Assembly: GCA_021812385.1 (NCBI GenBank)
Contig: JAKANO010000002.1
Location: 62,001-126,000 of the forward strand
Reading direction: 5' to 3'
Length of the DNA stretch: 64,000 nt
Source of the DNA: Pseudomonadota bacterium
Lineage (GTDB): Bacteria; Pseudomonadota; Gammaproteobacteria; Burkholderiales; Thiobacteraceae
Under the pieces are notes generated by a model. That model ran no database searches and was not told the DNA's origin. It worked only from the letters and a program-made list of their open reading frames with translations. Both the position numbers and the translations under genes were made by a program. This document shows, piece by piece, positions 63,131-64,000 of the stretch. Within the stretch, counting starts at the first letter, position 1. Every line of letters begins with the position of its first letter.

Positions 63131-64000
63131 TCAACGTGGGTGCAACCACTTGGGCAATCGCTCATACGGATCGGTCGTGACTGCCGCATCGAAGCTAACG
63201 CCGTGTTTTCGCAGGCGGCTATGCAATTGGCCTGACTTCAGGCTGTCGAACACGTCGATGCAGCCGCCTTCGAAATCACCGCCGATGAATATCTGCGGCA
63301 AGGTAAGCGAACCGGTGCGATGCTTCAGCACTGCGTATATCTTGTCGCCACGATCGCCTGATTGATAGGCGAGCGAATCCAAATCAATCGAAGTATAGGC
63401 AATGCCGTACTCGGATAATATCTTTCGGGCTGCGTTGCAGAACTCGCAATAGGCGTAAGCGAACATCACGACCGGCTGCCCTGGGTCATGCAGCAGCGCA
63501 TCGACTTCGCGCCTGGCCGCTTGGTCCATGGCGCCCTCCGCCTGCATCGGCGCCGGTGGTGCGTCCGGGACGACATCGAAACGAAATCCGGGCGTCGACC
63601 TCGACAATTCAAGCTCTTCCGCAGTCATCTCAACAGCGACATCTTCGAATAGCGCAGTGGAAAGGTAGCGTTCGCCGGTATCGGGCAACATGCATAAAAT
63701 ATTAGCGCCCGGCGGCGCGGATTGGGCAACCTGCAAGGCACCCGAAAACGTGGCGCCGGCTGATATCCCGACGAAGATGCCCTCCTGCCGCGCCAGTTCC
63801 TTGGCGCAGCGCAGCGCGTCCTTGCCGTCGATCAACACAAAGCCGTCAATGCGCTCGGCCGCGCTGACCTGTTCCGCGAGTTGCGGAATGAAGTCCGGTG
63901 ACCAGCCTTGCATCAAGTGCGGCCGGAAGCGCGCATGGCTCGCGCTGTGCGTGCCGTCGCCATGCCTTGCCTGCGCGATGCCGCTGGCCAGCATGGCCGC
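63131..64000 (-). CDS. Cysteine synthase-glutaredoxin fusion (partial)
   Basis: The frame runs off the right edge; 290 codons are visible. The first part is the C-terminal half of a PLP-dependent cysteine synthase: HLMQGWSPDFIPQL, IFVGISAGATFSGAL and ILCMLPDTGERYLSTALF, which is the CysK end motif. After a linker (about 140-165) it continues with a glutaredoxin domain with active site CEFC and LPQIFIGGDFEGG. The CysK active-site lysine lies outside the window. Confidence 0.88.
   Translation of the reverse strand, partial: AAMLASGIAQARHGDGTHSASHARFRPHLMQGWSPDFIPQLAEQVSAAERIDGFVLIDGKDALRCAKELARQEGIFVGISAGATFSGALQVAQSAPPGANILCMLPDTGERYLSTALFEDVAVEMTAEELELSRSTPGFRFDVVPDAPPAPMQAEGAMDQAARREVDALLHDPGQPVVMFAYAYCEFCNAARKILSEYGIAYTSIDLDSLAYQSGDRGDKIYAVLKHRTGSLTLPQIFIGGDFEGGCIDVFDSLKSGQLHSRLRKHGVSFDAAVTTDPYERLPKWLHPR

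Overview
The window is an ordinary, gene-dense stretch of a proteobacterial chromosome, most likely a betaproteobacterium. The evidence for that is the gene content and order: alaC-hom-thrC, nlpD-rpoS with pcm-surE upstream, dapC-dapD-(ArsC-like)-(DUF302)-dapE-prmB, trpS-scpA-scpB-rluB, a short type I QueF, an RpoS/NlpD/ZipA set together with Smc-ScpAB, and a full-length PurL. An affiliation near Nitrosomonadales/Gallionellaceae is plausible but is only inference from gene order. I see no rRNA, prophage, insertion sequence, CRISPR array or obvious foreign island. No gap between genes exceeds 300 bases.

Layout. 1-7.4 kb is the accessory, signalling-rich part: a Ser/Thr kinase-HDOD fusion running off the left edge, a Tim44-like membrane protein, an L,D-transpeptidase, and then a same-strand sensory cassette (periplasmic solute-binding protein, membrane histidine kinase, Rcp1-like response regulator, REC-GGDEF-EAL protein). 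7.4-18.8 kb holds tadA, nadC, an UMF1-type MFS protein, the threonine/alanine genes (thrC, hom, alaC), yrfG, rpoS, nlpD, pcm and surE. 18.9-26.5 kb is the translation block read on the minus strand: tRNA-Val, thrS, infC, rpmI, rplT, pheS, pheT, ihfA, a MerR regulator and tRNA-Pro, with intrinsic terminators or attenuators between several of them. 26.5-36.1 kb has def, mtnP, hpt, galU, ligA, zipA and smc. 36.2-45.8 kb has queF, a TauE-type permease, a FGGY kinase overlapping an atypical PilZ gene, a glyoxalase-fold protein, an EamA transporter and the lysine/diaminopimelate cluster ending in prmB. 45.9-54.9 kb has rluB, scpB, scpA, trpS, a site-2 protease, yciO, a PHP phosphatase, a conserved unknown, yciB, a YciI protein, a BolA protein and a lipoprotein peptidyl-prolyl isomerase. 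55-64 kb has cbpA, purL, a CheY-like protein, a DUF3330 zinc-ribbon-like protein, the NAD(P)HX repair enzyme, a conserved unknown and a cysteine synthase-glutaredoxin fusion cut by the right edge.

How the genes work together. Smc and its partners ScpA/ScpB are both here but about 10 kb apart. DapC, DapD and DapE catalyse consecutive succinylase-branch steps. Hom and ThrC catalyse consecutive threonine steps. c-di-GMP appears twice: the REC-GGDEF-EAL enzyme and the PilZ protein.

The most noteworthy non-coding signal is a set of intergenic inverted repeats whose arms are built of short tandem units. One flavour is based on ACGGAG/GCGGAG and another on CGCCAAG. They lie at 10.3, 39.3, 41.9, 42.9 and 60.2 kb, with a solo arm at 56.0 kb and a miniature at 13.2 kb. 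infC appears to start at an ATC codon. I did not find a convincing wholly new multi-gene system; the sensory cassette at 2.9-7.4 kb is the best candidate for unexplored biology.
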